A DNA stretch of 64,000 nt from NCBI GenBank assembly GCA_963834855.1, contig CAWIDH010000035.1, forward strand, positions 124,001 through 188,000, written 5' to 3'. This DNA comes from DATJKD01 sp963834855. GTDB taxonomy: Bacteria; Pseudomonadota; Gammaproteobacteria; Steroidobacterales; Steroidobacteraceae. The position numbers and the translations under genes are program-made. Positions 27,999 through 36,727 of the stretch are shown in pieces. Position 1 is the stretch's first letter, and every line of letters begins with the position of its first letter. The notes below the pieces were generated by a model, which was given only the letters and a program-made list of their open reading frames with translations, had not been told where the DNA came from and ran no database searches.

Positions 27999-28744
27999 GC
28001 GGCAGCGCCAGACGCATCAAGCTCGAGCCCGCCTTCCTGCTCCATCACTACCCCTGGCGGGAATCGAGCCGCATCCTCGAGCTCCTGACCCTGGCCCACG
28101 GGCGCATCGCGGTGTTCGCGAGCGCGGCGCGGCGCAGCGGCTCCGCGCTGGGTGCGACGCTGCAGCCGTTCACCCCGCTGCTGGTGTCGTTCAGCCTGCG
28201 CGGCGACGCCGGTCAGCTCACGGGTGTCGAGCGCAGCGGCGCGTCGGCAGCGCCCGCCGCCGATCGACTGATGAGCGGCTTCTATGCGAACGAGCTCCTG
28301 ATCAGGCTGCTGCCGCGCGGCGACCCGCACCCGCGCCTCTACGCGGCCTACGCGACCCTGGTCGAGGCGCTCGCGACGCCTGGCGCCGACCCCGTCAGGG
28401 CGCTGCGGCTGTTCGAAAAGCGGCTGCTCGAGGAAACGGGCTACGGCCTCAATCTCGAGACCGAGATCGGCACCGGGCGGCCGGTGGTGGCAGGGCGCAG
28501 CTACCGTTATCGCATCGACAGCGGGCCCGAGCTGCTCGATGGAGTCGCCGAGGGAAGCTTGGTATTTTGCGGTGCATCGCTGCTCTCGCTCGCCACGGAA
28601 ACGCTCGAAGACGCCCGGAGCGTCACCGACGCGAAGCGCCTGCTGCGCGCGGCCCTCGAGCAATGCCTGGACGGGCGCGAACTGCGCACCCGGCAGGTGG
28701 CGCTGGCAATGCGTTCACTCGGCCGCGACGCGGGCGCGGGCTGA
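27995..28744 (+). CDS. recO: DNA repair protein RecO
   Basis: RecO anneals single strands and helps RecR load RecA. The 249-residue protein starts at GTG overlapping era. N-terminal OB-fold: EPAFLLHHYPWRESSRILEL and THGRIAVFA-like sequence; GFYANELLIRLLPRGDPHPR lies in the helical domain. The zinc-site cysteines of some RecO proteins are absent, as in other Gammaproteobacteria. Position between era and pdxJ supports the call. Confidence 0.93.
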   Translation: MSGSARRIKLEPAFLLHHYPWRESSRILELLTLAHGRIAVFASAARRSGSALGATLQPFTPLLVSFSLRGDAGQLTGVERSGASAAPAADRLMSGFYANELLIRLLPRGDPHPRLYAAYATLVEALATPGADPVRALRLFEKRLLEETGYGLNLETEIGTGRPVVAGRSYRYRIDSGPELLDGVAEGSLVFCGASLLSLATETLEDARSVTDAKRLLRAALEQCLDGRELRTRQVALAMRSLGRDAGAG

Positions 28745-28754
28745 GAGGGACAAC

Positions 28755-29510
28755 ATGGCAATACGTCTCGGGGTGAACATCGATCACGTGGCGACCCTGC
28801 GCCAGGTGCGCCGTGCGGCATACCCCGATCCGCTGCTCGCGGCGCTGATCGCAGAGCAGTCCGGCGCCGACAGCATCACGCTGCACCTGCGGGAGGACCG
28901 TCGCCACATCCAGGACCACGACGTGCAGCGGATGCGCGCCGCGCTGCAGACGCGGATGAACCTCGAGATGGCCGCGACCGAAGGGATGCTGGAGCTTGCC
29001 CGCGAAGTGCGCCCGCAGGACTGCTGCCTGGTCCCCGAGCGCCGCGAGGAGCTGACCACCGAGGGTGGTCTCGACGTCGCAGGGCAGCTGCCGCGGCTCA
29101 CGCAGGCCTGCCGGGCCCTGGGCGGCGCGGGCATCCGCGTCTCGCTCTTCATCGACCCGGAAACGCGCCAGCTCGAGGCGGCGCGTGCCGCCGGCGCACC
29201 AGTGGTCGAGCTGCACACCGGCGCGTATGCGGAGACCACCGGCGAGCGACAGGCGATGGAGCTGGCTCGGATCGCGGATGCGGCTCGGCTCGGCTCATCG
29301 CTCGGGCTCACCATCCACGCGGGTCACGGCCTGCACTACCACAACGTACAGCCGGTGGCGGCCATCGGCGAGATCGTCGAGCTCAACATCGGGCACTCCA
29401 TCGTCGCACGCGCGATCACGACGGGCATTGCGGCGGCCGTCGCGGAGATGAAGGCACTGATGATCGAGGCGCGACGGCCGGCGGGCGGCGCCGAACGGCC
29501 GCGCGGATGA
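28755..29510 (+). CDS. pdxJ: Pyridoxine 5'-phosphate synthase
   Basis: PdxJ condenses 1-deoxyxylulose 5-phosphate with aminoacetone phosphate in vitamin B6 synthesis. The ATG at 28755 gives 251 residues beginning RLGVNIDHVATLRQVRRA. Active-site blocks are GADSITLHLREDRRHIQDHD, NLEMAATEGM, CCLVPERREELTTEGGLDV and the final LNIGHSIVARAI. The end overlaps acpS by four bases, a frequent arrangement. Confidence 0.97.
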   Translation: MAIRLGVNIDHVATLRQVRRAAYPDPLLAALIAEQSGADSITLHLREDRRHIQDHDVQRMRAALQTRMNLEMAATEGMLELAREVRPQDCCLVPERREELTTEGGLDVAGQLPRLTQACRALGGAGIRVSLFIDPETRQLEAARAAGAPVVELHTGAYAETTGERQAMELARIADAARLGSSLGLTIHAGHGLHYHNVQPVAAIGEIVELNIGHSIVARAITTGIAAAVAEMKALMIEARRPAGGAERPRG

Positions 29511-29902
29511 TCTTCGGCATCGGCACCGACGTCGTGCAGCTCGCGCGGGTCGAGTCGATCTACGCGCGGCACGGCGAGCACTTCGTGCGGCGGCTGCTGC
29601 TGCCCGAGGAGGAGAGGGCGTTCCGTCGCTACAAGCGCCCGGTGCGCTTTCTCGCGATGCGCTTCGCCGCCAAGGAAGCCATCGTGAAGGCGCTCGGCAC
29701 CGGTTTCGCGCACGGCATGTGGATCCGCGACGTGGGCATCACGGCGAACGCCTGGGGCCGGCCCGAGGTCATCTGGTCGGAGCGCGGTCGCAGGCGGCGC
29801 GACGAGCTCGGCGCGGGGGAGGGGCACGTGACGCTCACCGACGAAGCCGGGCTCGTCATCGCGGTCGCGGTGCTCATGCGCCGCATGGAAGCCGCTCCGT
29901 GA
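29507..29902 (+). CDS. acpS: Holo-[acyl-carrier-protein] synthase
   Basis: AcpS transfers 4'-phosphopantetheine from CoA to acyl carrier protein. The 131-residue protein has the magnesium-binding GIGTDVVQLARVESI and the second motif RFAAKEAIVKALGTGF, both intact. It follows pdxJ with an ATGA overlap and overlaps the exonuclease gene at its end. Confidence 0.95.
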   Translation: MIFGIGTDVVQLARVESIYARHGEHFVRRLLLPEEERAFRRYKRPVRFLAMRFAAKEAIVKALGTGFAHGMWIRDVGITANAWGRPEVIWSERGRRRRDELGAGEGHVTLTDEAGLVIAVAVLMRRMEAAP

Positions 29903-30681
29903 GCGTGGCGCAGGTGTTCGCCTTCGACATCGAGACCGTTCCGGACGTCGAGTTCGGCCGCCGCCTGCACGGGCTCGAAGGCCTGTCGGACAAGCAGGTC
30001 GGCTACGTCATGCAGACCCGCCAGCGCGAGCAGACGGGCTCGGAGTTCCTGTCGCTCGAGCAGCATCGGATCGTCGCGATCTCCGTGGCGATGCGCACGC
30101 GCGAGGGCTTCCGCGCCTGGAGCCTGGGCGAGGTCGACTCGCCGGAGGCCGAGCTGGTGCAGCGCTTCTTCGACGGCATCGAGAGATTCACGCCGGTGCT
30201 CGTCAGCTGGAACGGCAGCGGATTCGACCTGCCCGTGCTCACCTACCGGGCGCTGCGTCACCACGTGCAGGCACCGCGTTACTGGGAGACCGGCGACGAG
30301 GAACAGGGCTTCCGCTTCAACAACTACCTCGGCCGGTTCCACTGGCGGCACATCGACCTGATGGACGTGCTGTCCGGCTACCAGGGTCGCGGCCGCGTGG
30401 GCCTCGACAAGATGGCGCAGCTGCTCGGGCTGCCGGGCAAGCTCGGCATGTCAGGCGAGGCCGTGTGGGACGCGTGGCTCGAGGGGCGCGGCGCCGATAT
30501 CCGCAACTACTGCGAAACCGACGTCATCAACACCTACCTCATCTACCTGCGATTCGAGCTGCTGCGCGGGCGATTGTCGCGCGAGGAGCACGCGCGGGAG
30601 TGCGGTCTCGTGCGCGCCTGGCTCGCCGCGAGCGACAAGCCGCACCTGGCCCAGTATCGCGAGGCCTGGCCGGCGGCGTGA
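29899..30681 (+). CDS. Predicted 3'-5' exonuclease, PolB-like
   Basis: A 260-residue protein of the PolB-like exonuclease family (DEDD fold). Exo I is FAFDIETVPD (Asp, Glu), Exo II VSWNGSGFDLPVL (Asp), and Exo III is in IRNYCETDVINTYLIYLRF (Asp). The segment HIDLMDVLSGYQGRGRVGLD is typical of the family. It starts at GTG overlapping acpS and ends overlapping rlmD. Biological substrate is not known. Confidence 0.88.
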   Translation: MSVAQVFAFDIETVPDVEFGRRLHGLEGLSDKQVGYVMQTRQREQTGSEFLSLEQHRIVAISVAMRTREGFRAWSLGEVDSPEAELVQRFFDGIERFTPVLVSWNGSGFDLPVLTYRALRHHVQAPRYWETGDEEQGFRFNNYLGRFHWRHIDLMDVLSGYQGRGRVGLDKMAQLLGLPGKLGMSGEAVWDAWLEGRGADIRNYCETDVINTYLIYLRFELLRGRLSREEHARECGLVRAWLAASDKPHLAQYREAWPAA

Positions 30682-32003
30682 GGACGCGGCGCAGTCTGTC
30701 CGCGCCCGAGGAGGCGCGGATCATCGACCTGACGCACGATGCGCGCGGTGTGGCTCGCGTCGACGGCAAGACGGTGTTCGTCGCGGATGCCCTGCCGGGT
30801 GAGCGCGTCATCCTGCGCCGGATCGGGCGGCACCGGAATGTCGACGAAGCGGAGCTCGTGCAGGTGCTCGAGCCGTCCGCCGATCGCGTGGTGCCGCCGT
30901 GCCCGCATTTCGGCGTCTGCGGCGGCTGCGCCCTGCAGCACATGTCTGCCGCCGCGCAACTCGACCACAAGCAGGCGCAGCTGCTCGAGAGCCTCGCCCG
31001 CATCGGTGGCGTCGCACCGGCGGAAGTGCTCCCGCCGCTCACCGGACCCGTGTGGCAGTACCGACGTCGTGCTCGCCTCGGCGTCAAGCACGTCGCGAAG
31101 AAGGGACGGGTTCTCGTCGGCTTCCGGGAGCGGTCCGCGCCCTACGTCGCCGACCTGCACGAGTGCCGCGTGCTCGAAGCCCCGGCCGCCGGGCTGATCG
31201 ATCCGCTGGCGGCGCTCGTGCAGTCCCTGTCGATCTCCGACCGCCTCCCGCAGGTCGAGGTCGCCGTCGCCGAGAACGCCTGTGCGCTGGTGCTGCGCGT
31301 ACTGGCCGCGCCTTCGCCGAGCGACCTCGAGACCCTTCGTGCCTTCGAGCGCGAACGGGGCGTGCGGCTGTACCTGCAGCCCGGCGGCGTCGAAACGGTG
31401 ACGCCCCTGTCGGGCGAGGCAGAGCCGCTCCGCTACTCCCTGCCCGAGTTCGACCTGCGGCTCGAGTTCGGACCTTCCGACTTCATCCAGGTCAACGCCG
31501 GGCTCAATGCGCGGATGGTCGGGCGCGCGATCGAGTTGCTCGACCTGCAGCCGGCCACCGAGGTGCTCGACCTCTACTGCGGCCTCGGCAACTTCTCGCT
31601 CGCGGCGGCGCGGCGCGCCGCTCGGGTCACGGGTGTCGAGGGCGACGCCGGGCTCGTCGCACGCGCGGCGCACAATGCCCGATTGAACAGAATCGGGAAC
31701 GCGCAGTTCCACACCGCCGATCTCGCCGCCGACTGCGCGGACCGGCCCTGGGCGAGGCGACGCTACGATCGAGTGCTCATCGACCCGCCGCGTGCCGGCG
31801 CGAGGGAAATCCTGCCGGTTGTCGCCCGCAGTGATGCGAGGTGCGTCGTGTATATCTCCTGTCATGCTGGCAGTTTGGCGCGGGATGCTGGCATTCTCGT
31901 CCGGGATCACGGCTTTACGCTGGTTTCCGCCGGCGTGATGGACATGTTTCCGCACACGACGCACGTCGAGGCCATGGCTGTGTTTGTGAGGCACTTTACG
32001 TAA
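30678..32003 (+). CDS. rlmD: 23S rRNA (uracil(1939)-C5)-methyltransferase RlmD
   Basis: RlmD makes m5U1939 in 23S rRNA. From GTG 30678 the protein is 441 residues. It has an N-terminal TRAM domain (ARIIDLTHDARGVARVDGK), iron-sulfur cysteines in CPHFGVCGGCALQHM plus HECRV, the SAM motif VLDLYCGLGNFSLAAA, DPPRAGAREI and the catalytic Cys in VYISCHAGSLARD. Paralog RlmC/TrmA can look alike, but the iron-sulfur set and length favour RlmD. Confidence 0.94.
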   Translation: MRTRRSLSAPEEARIIDLTHDARGVARVDGKTVFVADALPGERVILRRIGRHRNVDEAELVQVLEPSADRVVPPCPHFGVCGGCALQHMSAAAQLDHKQAQLLESLARIGGVAPAEVLPPLTGPVWQYRRRARLGVKHVAKKGRVLVGFRERSAPYVADLHECRVLEAPAAGLIDPLAALVQSLSISDRLPQVEVAVAENACALVLRVLAAPSPSDLETLRAFERERGVRLYLQPGGVETVTPLSGEAEPLRYSLPEFDLRLEFGPSDFIQVNAGLNARMVGRAIELLDLQPATEVLDLYCGLGNFSLAAARRAARVTGVEGDAGLVARAAHNARLNRIGNAQFHTADLAADCADRPWARRRYDRVLIDPPRAGAREILPVVARSDARCVVYISCHAGSLARDAGILVRDHGFTLVSAGVMDMFPHTTHVEAMAVFVRHFT

Positions 32004-33046
32004 TGACCCTCGGGCCGCTGATGGTCGATGTCCCGGGCACCAGCCTCACCGCCGAGGATCGGCAGGTGCTGGGTCATCCGCTGATCGGGGCTGTGATCCT
32101 GTTCGCCCGCAACTTCGCGGACGTCGACCAGCTCGAGGAGCTCGTGCGCGAGATCCGCGCGGTGCGGTCGCCAGCGCTGCTCGTCGGTGTCGACCAGGAG
32201 GGCGGCCGGGTGCAGCGATTCCGCACGGGCTTCACCGAGCTTCCGCCGCAGCGCGTGATCGGCCGTGTCTACGATCTCGACCCCGAGGCCGGACGGCATC
32301 TCGCCGCGCAGTGCGGCTGGCTGCTCGCGGCGGAGCTGCGGGCCAGCGGCGTGGACCTGAGCTTCGCGCCCTGCGTCGATCTCGACTACGGCGTGAGCGA
32401 AGTGATCGGCGACCGCGCCTATCACCGCGACCCCGAGGTCGTGGCGCGACTCGCCGTGTCCGCCATGCAGGGCATGCGCGATGCGGGCATGGCCGCGACC
32501 GCCAAGCATTTTCCCGGGCACGGTGCCGTCGTGGCGGACTCTCACCGCGCACTGCCGGTGGACCGCCGCCCGCTCGAGGAGCTCGGCGACGACCTGCTGC
32601 CGTATCGACGCATGATCGCGAACGGACTGTCGTCGGTCATGGTCGCGCATGTCTCGTTTCCCGAGGTGGACGAGGCGCCGGCGAGCCTGTCGCGGCGCTG
32701 GGTGCAGCGCGAGCTGCGCGGCAACCTCGGCTTCACCGGCGCGGTGTTCTCCGACGATCTCAGCATGGCCGGCGCGGCCTACGCCGGCTCGGTCCCGGAG
32801 CGCGCCCGGCTCGCGCTGGCCGCCGGGTGCGACGTGCTCGCGATCTGCAACGACCGTCCGGGCGTGCTGGACACGCTCGAAGAACTGGCGGGCGAGACGG
32901 ATCCGCTGAGCCAGATCCGGCTCGTGCGCCTGCACGGGCGGCCCACGCCGGGTCGCCGCGAGCTCGCCGGGCTTCCGCGCTGGCAGGAATGCCGGCGGGC
33001 CGTGGACCACTGCCGCGACGCACCGGAGCTGCGCCTCGACGCCTGA
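32003..33046 (+). CDS. nagZ: Beta-N-acetylhexosaminidase NagZ
   Basis: NagZ removes N-acetylglucosamine from anhydro-muropeptides during cell-wall recycling in the cytoplasm. The ATG at 32003 overlaps the rlmD TAA; 347 residues. GH3 features: VDQEGGRVQRFRTGFTELP, AGVDLSFAPC-like block SGVDLSFAPCVDLDYG, KHFPGHGAVVADSHRALP with the acid/base His loop, and the nucleophile Asp in GAVFSDDLSMAGA. The tail (about residues 300-347) is less conserved. Confidence 0.95.
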   Translation: MTLGPLMVDVPGTSLTAEDRQVLGHPLIGAVILFARNFADVDQLEELVREIRAVRSPALLVGVDQEGGRVQRFRTGFTELPPQRVIGRVYDLDPEAGRHLAAQCGWLLAAELRASGVDLSFAPCVDLDYGVSEVIGDRAYHRDPEVVARLAVSAMQGMRDAGMAATAKHFPGHGAVVADSHRALPVDRRPLEELGDDLLPYRRMIANGLSSVMVAHVSFPEVDEAPASLSRRWVQRELRGNLGFTGAVFSDDLSMAGAAYAGSVPERARLALAAGCDVLAICNDRPGVLDTLEELAGETDPLSQIRLVRLHGRPTPGRRELAGLPRWQECRRAVDHCRDAPELRLDA

Positions 33047-33053
33047 TGGGGCC

Positions 33054-33923
33054 GTGAGCACACGAATGAGCGACCAAGACACCGACCTGCTGGCTGAAAT
33101 ACTGCGACATGCGCCCGATGCCGTGGCCGTCGTGGACGGTTCGGAACCGGCCGGGAACATCGTGTACGCGAATGCGACCCTGGCCCTGCTTCTGCAGCGG
33201 CCGGACAAGTGGGCAGTGGGACGCAAGCTCGGCGAGATCGAGACCAACGGCTCGTGTGGCGCAGCCAAAGTCAGCAGCGCACCGGTGTCGCTGGTCTGTG
33301 CGGATGGGACGAGGGTGGGCTGCGAGCGCTATGAGTCGCAGCTCTCGGGCGATCGGCGCGTGGTGTTCTACCGGCCGCTGCCCAAGCTCGCGTTCGAGTC
33401 GACGCAGGCGTTGCCCAACCTGGCCGGCAACAGCGGACTCGCGACCCGCGAGCACCTGATGGAGGTGCTGCGGCGCGACTGGTCGGTCGCGGGCCGCGAC
33501 TCGCACAAGGTCACCGTGATGCGCTTCGACCTCGATGCCTATCGGACCTACATCGAGATTTTCGGCCGCATGGCGGCGGACAACGTCCTGCGCCAGGTGG
33601 GCAAGACCATCGCGGCCGCCATGCGTCGCACGAGCGACGTCTGCGCGCGATTCGACGACGACGAATTCGTCGTGCTCGGCATCTCGATGGAACCGCCGAG
33701 CGCCGTGTTGCACGCCGAGTCGATCCTGGCGCGGGTCCGCGCGCTGGCCGTCCACCACCCGCGCTCACCGACCGGCCGCTACCTGACCATGAGCTGCGGG
33801 ATCGTCACCGCCGTCCCGGCACGAGGCGCCGATTGCGAGGCCATCCTCGAGGCCGCGAGCAAGGCGCTGCTCAAGGCGAAGGCAGATGGCGGCAACCGGG
33901 TCGTCGGCGGCGAGCTGAAGTAG
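33054..33923 (+). CDS. PAS and degenerate GGDEF domain protein
   Basis: A 289-residue cytoplasmic protein. Residues about 10-60 look like a PAS domain (ILRHAPDAVAVVDGSEPAGN, then VYANATLALLLQR). Residues about 145-285 follow a GGDEF fold (VTVMRFDLDAYRTYIEIFG; RYLTMSCGIVTAVP). The active-site motif is DDDEF in CARFDDDEFVVLG where catalytic enzymes have GGDEF or GGEEF, so cyclic-di-GMP synthesis is unlikely; a receptor or regulatory role is more probable. Start may be GTG 33054 or ATG 33066. It follows nagZ by seven bases. Confidence 0.82.
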   Translation: MSTRMSDQDTDLLAEILRHAPDAVAVVDGSEPAGNIVYANATLALLLQRPDKWAVGRKLGEIETNGSCGAAKVSSAPVSLVCADGTRVGCERYESQLSGDRRVVFYRPLPKLAFESTQALPNLAGNSGLATREHLMEVLRRDWSVAGRDSHKVTVMRFDLDAYRTYIEIFGRMAADNVLRQVGKTIAAAMRRTSDVCARFDDDEFVVLGISMEPPSAVLHAESILARVRALAVHHPRSPTGRYLTMSCGIVTAVPARGADCEAILEAASKALLKAKADGGNRVVGGELK

Positions 33924-33971
33924 GCGCGTCATCGCACGGCTGGCCCGTCACATCGGGCCCGCCTCGCGGCG

Positions 33972-33977
33972 TATGAT
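33972..33977 (+). promoter_or_regulatory. Possible -10 for the PEBP gene
   Basis: TATGAT (five of six matches to TATAAT) lies about 35 bases before the GTG of the next gene. A small hairpin, GGCCCG-TCACAT-CGGGCC at 33942-33959, lies just upstream without a T-run. No -35 is convincing. Confidence 0.3.
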
Positions 33978-34006
33978 TCCCCGCACTGGCCGGCGCCGGC
34001 CTGCAG

Positions 34007-34504
34007 GTGATCATCATGCTGGAGACGCTCGTGGCGCTCGCACTGACCTCATCCGCATTCAAGCACGACGGGCCGATCCCCAGGCTCCATACCTGCCAGG
34101 GGAGCGACACCTCGGTGCCGCTCGCCTGGAGTGGCCTGCCGGCGGGCACGAAGAGCCTGGCGCTGATCGTCGACGACCCCGATGCGCCGGATCCCGCGGC
34201 GCCGAAGATGACCTGGGTCCACTGGGTGCTCTACAACATCCCGCCGGATGCGACGGCGCTCCCGCAGGGAGTCAGGACGGCCGACCTGCCGCGCGGTACT
34301 CGTGAAGGCCAGAACGACTGGAAGCGCACCGGATACGGCGGTCCCTGCCCGCCGATCGGCAGGCACCGGTACTTTCACAAGCTCTACGCCCTCGACGTCA
34401 TGCTGCCGGATCTCGGTAAGCCGACCAAGACGCGGCTCGAGGAAGCCATGAAAGGGCATATCCTCGAGCACTTCGAACTGGTCGGGACGTACCAGAAGGA
34501 ATGA
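34007..34504 (+). CDS. YbhB/YbcL family PEBP-like protein
   Basis: A 165-residue phosphatidylethanolamine-binding-protein family member. Seen: TSSAFKHDGPIPRLHTCQG, SVPLAWSGLPAGTKSLALIV with DDPDAPDP, VHWVLYNIPP, and GYGGPCPPIGRHRYFHKLYA, which make the anion-binding pocket. Start may be GTG 34007 or ATG 34016; the first hydrophobic stretch is part of the first beta strand rather than a clear signal peptide. Bacterial members are of uncertain function. Confidence 0.88.
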   Translation: MIIMLETLVALALTSSAFKHDGPIPRLHTCQGSDTSVPLAWSGLPAGTKSLALIVDDPDAPDPAAPKMTWVHWVLYNIPPDATALPQGVRTADLPRGTREGQNDWKRTGYGGPCPPIGRHRYFHKLYALDVMLPDLGKPTKTRLEEAMKGHILEHFELVGTYQKE

Positions 34505-34571
34505 GCCGGCCGCCGCTGCCGGCTCGGGGCGTTCCCGGGGCTCGGCGAGGCTTCGCAGCGCGTGGAGAAGG

Positions 34572-35462
34572 ATGCGAACTGACCGGCCGCAGCGCACACG
34601 CTCGAGCGCACCGATGCGCCGCGCTGCAGTCGCCGTGGGGCTCATCGCCGCGCTCCAGGCCGCTGACGCGTCTTCCGAGCCTCCGGTCGGAAGCCTCGAG
34701 CGAACAGTCTGCGGACCGCTGCTCGAGCGGATGGCCTTTGCCGCGTGGAGCGCCGTCGCCGGTGATCCGCATCCGGATGCATGGCGCAGCGTCGCCGGAG
34801 CGAGCCCGGTCACCCATCGGACCGCGGACGGACGAACCCTGCACGGCTTTCGAATCTCGCCGACGTCGGATCGAGAAACAGCGGCACGCGAGCCGACAGG
34901 TTTCGTGCTGTTCATCCAGGGCAATGCCATGCTCGCGGATCAGTTGCTCGACACTCTGAGTGCATTCCCGCAGCGCGGACTCGACGCCTACGTCTACGAC
35001 TATCGGGGCTACGGGCGATCGGAGGGCCGGCGGCGCCTCGCGGCCATCGTCGCCGACTACCGCGAGATCTTTGCGGCCCTGAGCGTCTCGTCGGGCAACG
35101 GGCCCCGGAACCTGTACGGCGTGTCCTTCGGGGGGCTGATCGCGCTGAACGTCATCGGCGCAGGCGCGCGATTCGACCGCGCGGTGATCGACTCGGCACC
35201 GAGCCGCGTGTCGTCGTTCGGCTGCCCGGAAACGTACGACCCCGTGCGCAATCTGCCCGAGAATGCTGCCGGGCTCCTGGTGATCAGCGGCGCAAGGGAC
35301 ACCGTCGTCAGTGCGCGGGCGCAAGCCGAATTGCGTTCGGCCGCCGAGGCGCGCGGGGCGCGTGTCGTGCTGCGCGAGGAGTACGCTCACCCCTTCATGG
35401 ATCGCGACCCGGCCATCGGCGCCGAACGCCAGGCGCTCGTGCAGAATTTCCTCGCCGACTGA
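34572..35462 (+). CDS. Exported alpha/beta-hydrolase-fold protein
   Basis: A 296-residue protein with an N-terminal signal-like helix (about residues 16-35, ending near ADASSEP). The alpha/beta-hydrolase core has the nucleophile elbow GVSFGG (Ser), YDYRGYGRSEG after strand 4, an Asp in ISGARDTVVS and a His in EYAHPFMD, so the triad appears complete. The oxyanion region reads IQGNAML. It resembles the Bem46/YfhR group. Substrate is unknown. Confidence 0.78.
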   Translation: MRTDRPQRTRSSAPMRRAAVAVGLIAALQAADASSEPPVGSLERTVCGPLLERMAFAAWSAVAGDPHPDAWRSVAGASPVTHRTADGRTLHGFRISPTSDRETAAREPTGFVLFIQGNAMLADQLLDTLSAFPQRGLDAYVYDYRGYGRSEGRRRLAAIVADYREIFAALSVSSGNGPRNLYGVSFGGLIALNVIGAGARFDRAVIDSAPSRVSSFGCPETYDPVRNLPENAAGLLVISGARDTVVSARAQAELRSAAEARGARVVLREEYAHPFMDRDPAIGAERQALVQNFLAD

Positions 35463-35471
35463 GGGAAGGGC

Positions 35472-35888
35472 ATGGCGGGATACTCCGGAACACCACTCGC
35501 GAGGAAGCTGGGGATACGGGAAGGCTCGACGATCTGCCCGGTCGGCGCTCCCGCGAACTACCGCGAGCTGCTCGCGCCGCTGCCGGCTCGGCTTCGCTTC
35601 GCGCGGCAGGTCGATGCAAGGGTCGACGTCGTTCACCTCTTCACGACCGCACGCAGCCACCTGGCGGGCGCGCTGCAATCCTCGTTGCAGCGCATGAGGC
35701 AGGACGCGGCCATCTGGGTCTCGTGGCCCAAGAAGGCGGCGAAGGTGCCGACCGACGTCACCGAGGACGTCGTACGCGAGGTGGCGCTGCCGCTCGGGCT
35801 CGTGGACGTCAAGGTCTGCGCGGTCGATTCGACCTGGTCCGGGCTCAAGCTGGTCATCCGCAAGGAGAACCGGCGACCCTCGGCCTGA
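35472..35888 (+). CDS. DUF3052 family protein
   Basis: A 138-residue cytosolic protein starting AGYSGTPLARKLGIREGS, the typical DUF3052 opening, followed by HLFTTARSHLAGAL and AIWVSWPKKAAKVPTDVTED and ending in VDSTWSGLKLVIRKENR. Family function is not known. It follows the hydrolase gene by nine bases and converges on the PEP-mutase-like gene 15 bases on. Confidence 0.85.
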   Translation: MAGYSGTPLARKLGIREGSTICPVGAPANYRELLAPLPARLRFARQVDARVDVVHLFTTARSHLAGALQSSLQRMRQDAAIWVSWPKKAAKVPTDVTEDVVREVALPLGLVDVKVCAVDSTWSGLKLVIRKENRRPSA

Positions 35889-35903
35889 TGAAACCTAAGG
35901 GAC

Positions 35904-36683
35904 CTAACGGCCGATCGACGTGAGCGCCTCGCGGGCCGATTTCTCGAGGAACTGCATGGCGAGCCGATAGGGTCCCGGGCCGTGGCTGATCCGCGCGACG
36001 CCGAGCTTAGCGAGTTGCGCGGGCGGCGCGAGGGCCGGCAGGACCATTACATTCACAGGCAGGGGAGAAGCCGCGCACAGCTTGCCGATCAGATCTGAAG
36101 CCACGAGTCCTGGCACGAAGAGTCCGCTCGCGCCGGCACCCGCGTATGCCGCCGCGCGCGTGAGCGCCGCATCGAGCAGCTCCACGTCGTGCTTCGACGG
36201 GTCAGCCTTGAGAAACACGTCGGTGCGGGCATTGATGAACGCCGGGATGGCAAGCTGTTCGGCGGCTGCGCGAGCCGCCCGGATGCGCGCCACCTGCTCG
36301 TCGATCGAATACAGCGCGTCTCCGTCGATCACCTGGTCCTCGAGGTTGAACCCGATCGCGCCGGCCTTGATCGCACGCCGTACGGATTCGGCAACCGCTG
36401 CAGGGGCTGCTCCATAACCCGCCTCGAGATCGATCGTGACCGGCAGGTCCACCGCCGCGACGATACGCTCGAGGTTCGCGATGGCGAGATCGAGCGGCAG
36501 GTTCTGGCCATCCTGGTAGCCATGCGCGGCGGCGACCGACCAGCTTCCGGTGGCAATCGCTTTCGCGCCGCCCGCCGCGACCGCCCTGGCGCTCCCGGCG
36601 TCCCATGCATTGAAGAGCACCAGCGGATCGCCGGGTGCGTGGAGGTTCCTGAACGTTTCCGCACGCGTTTTCTGGTTGCCCAT
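35904..36683 (-). CDS. Isocitrate lyase/PEP mutase superfamily protein
   Basis: A 259-residue TIM-barrel enzyme: LFNAWDAGSARAVAAGGAKA, metal-site DLEAGYG, the FNLEDQVIDG block, INARTDVFL and the closing RISHGPGPYRLAM. The KKCGH catalytic loop of isocitrate lyase is not present, so it belongs to the broad PEP mutase/phosphonomutase-like group whose substrates vary (carboxyvinyl-phosphonates, 2-methylisocitrate, oxaloacetate). The ATG at 36683 is preceded by a strong GGAGGAGG ribosome site. Confidence 0.85.
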   Translation of the reverse strand: MGNQKTRAETFRNLHAPGDPLVLFNAWDAGSARAVAAGGAKAIATGSWSVAAAHGYQDGQNLPLDLAIANLERIVAAVDLPVTIDLEAGYGAAPAAVAESVRRAIKAGAIGFNLEDQVIDGDALYSIDEQVARIRAARAAAEQLAIPAFINARTDVFLKADPSKHDVELLDAALTRAAAYAGAGASGLFVPGLVASDLIGKLCAASPLPVNVMVLPALAPPAQLAKLGVARISHGPGPYRLAMQFLEKSAREALTSIGR

Positions 36684-36727
36684 GACCTGCGCCTCCTCCT
36701 TCTGGTGCCGGATCCGGTAGTGCGACT

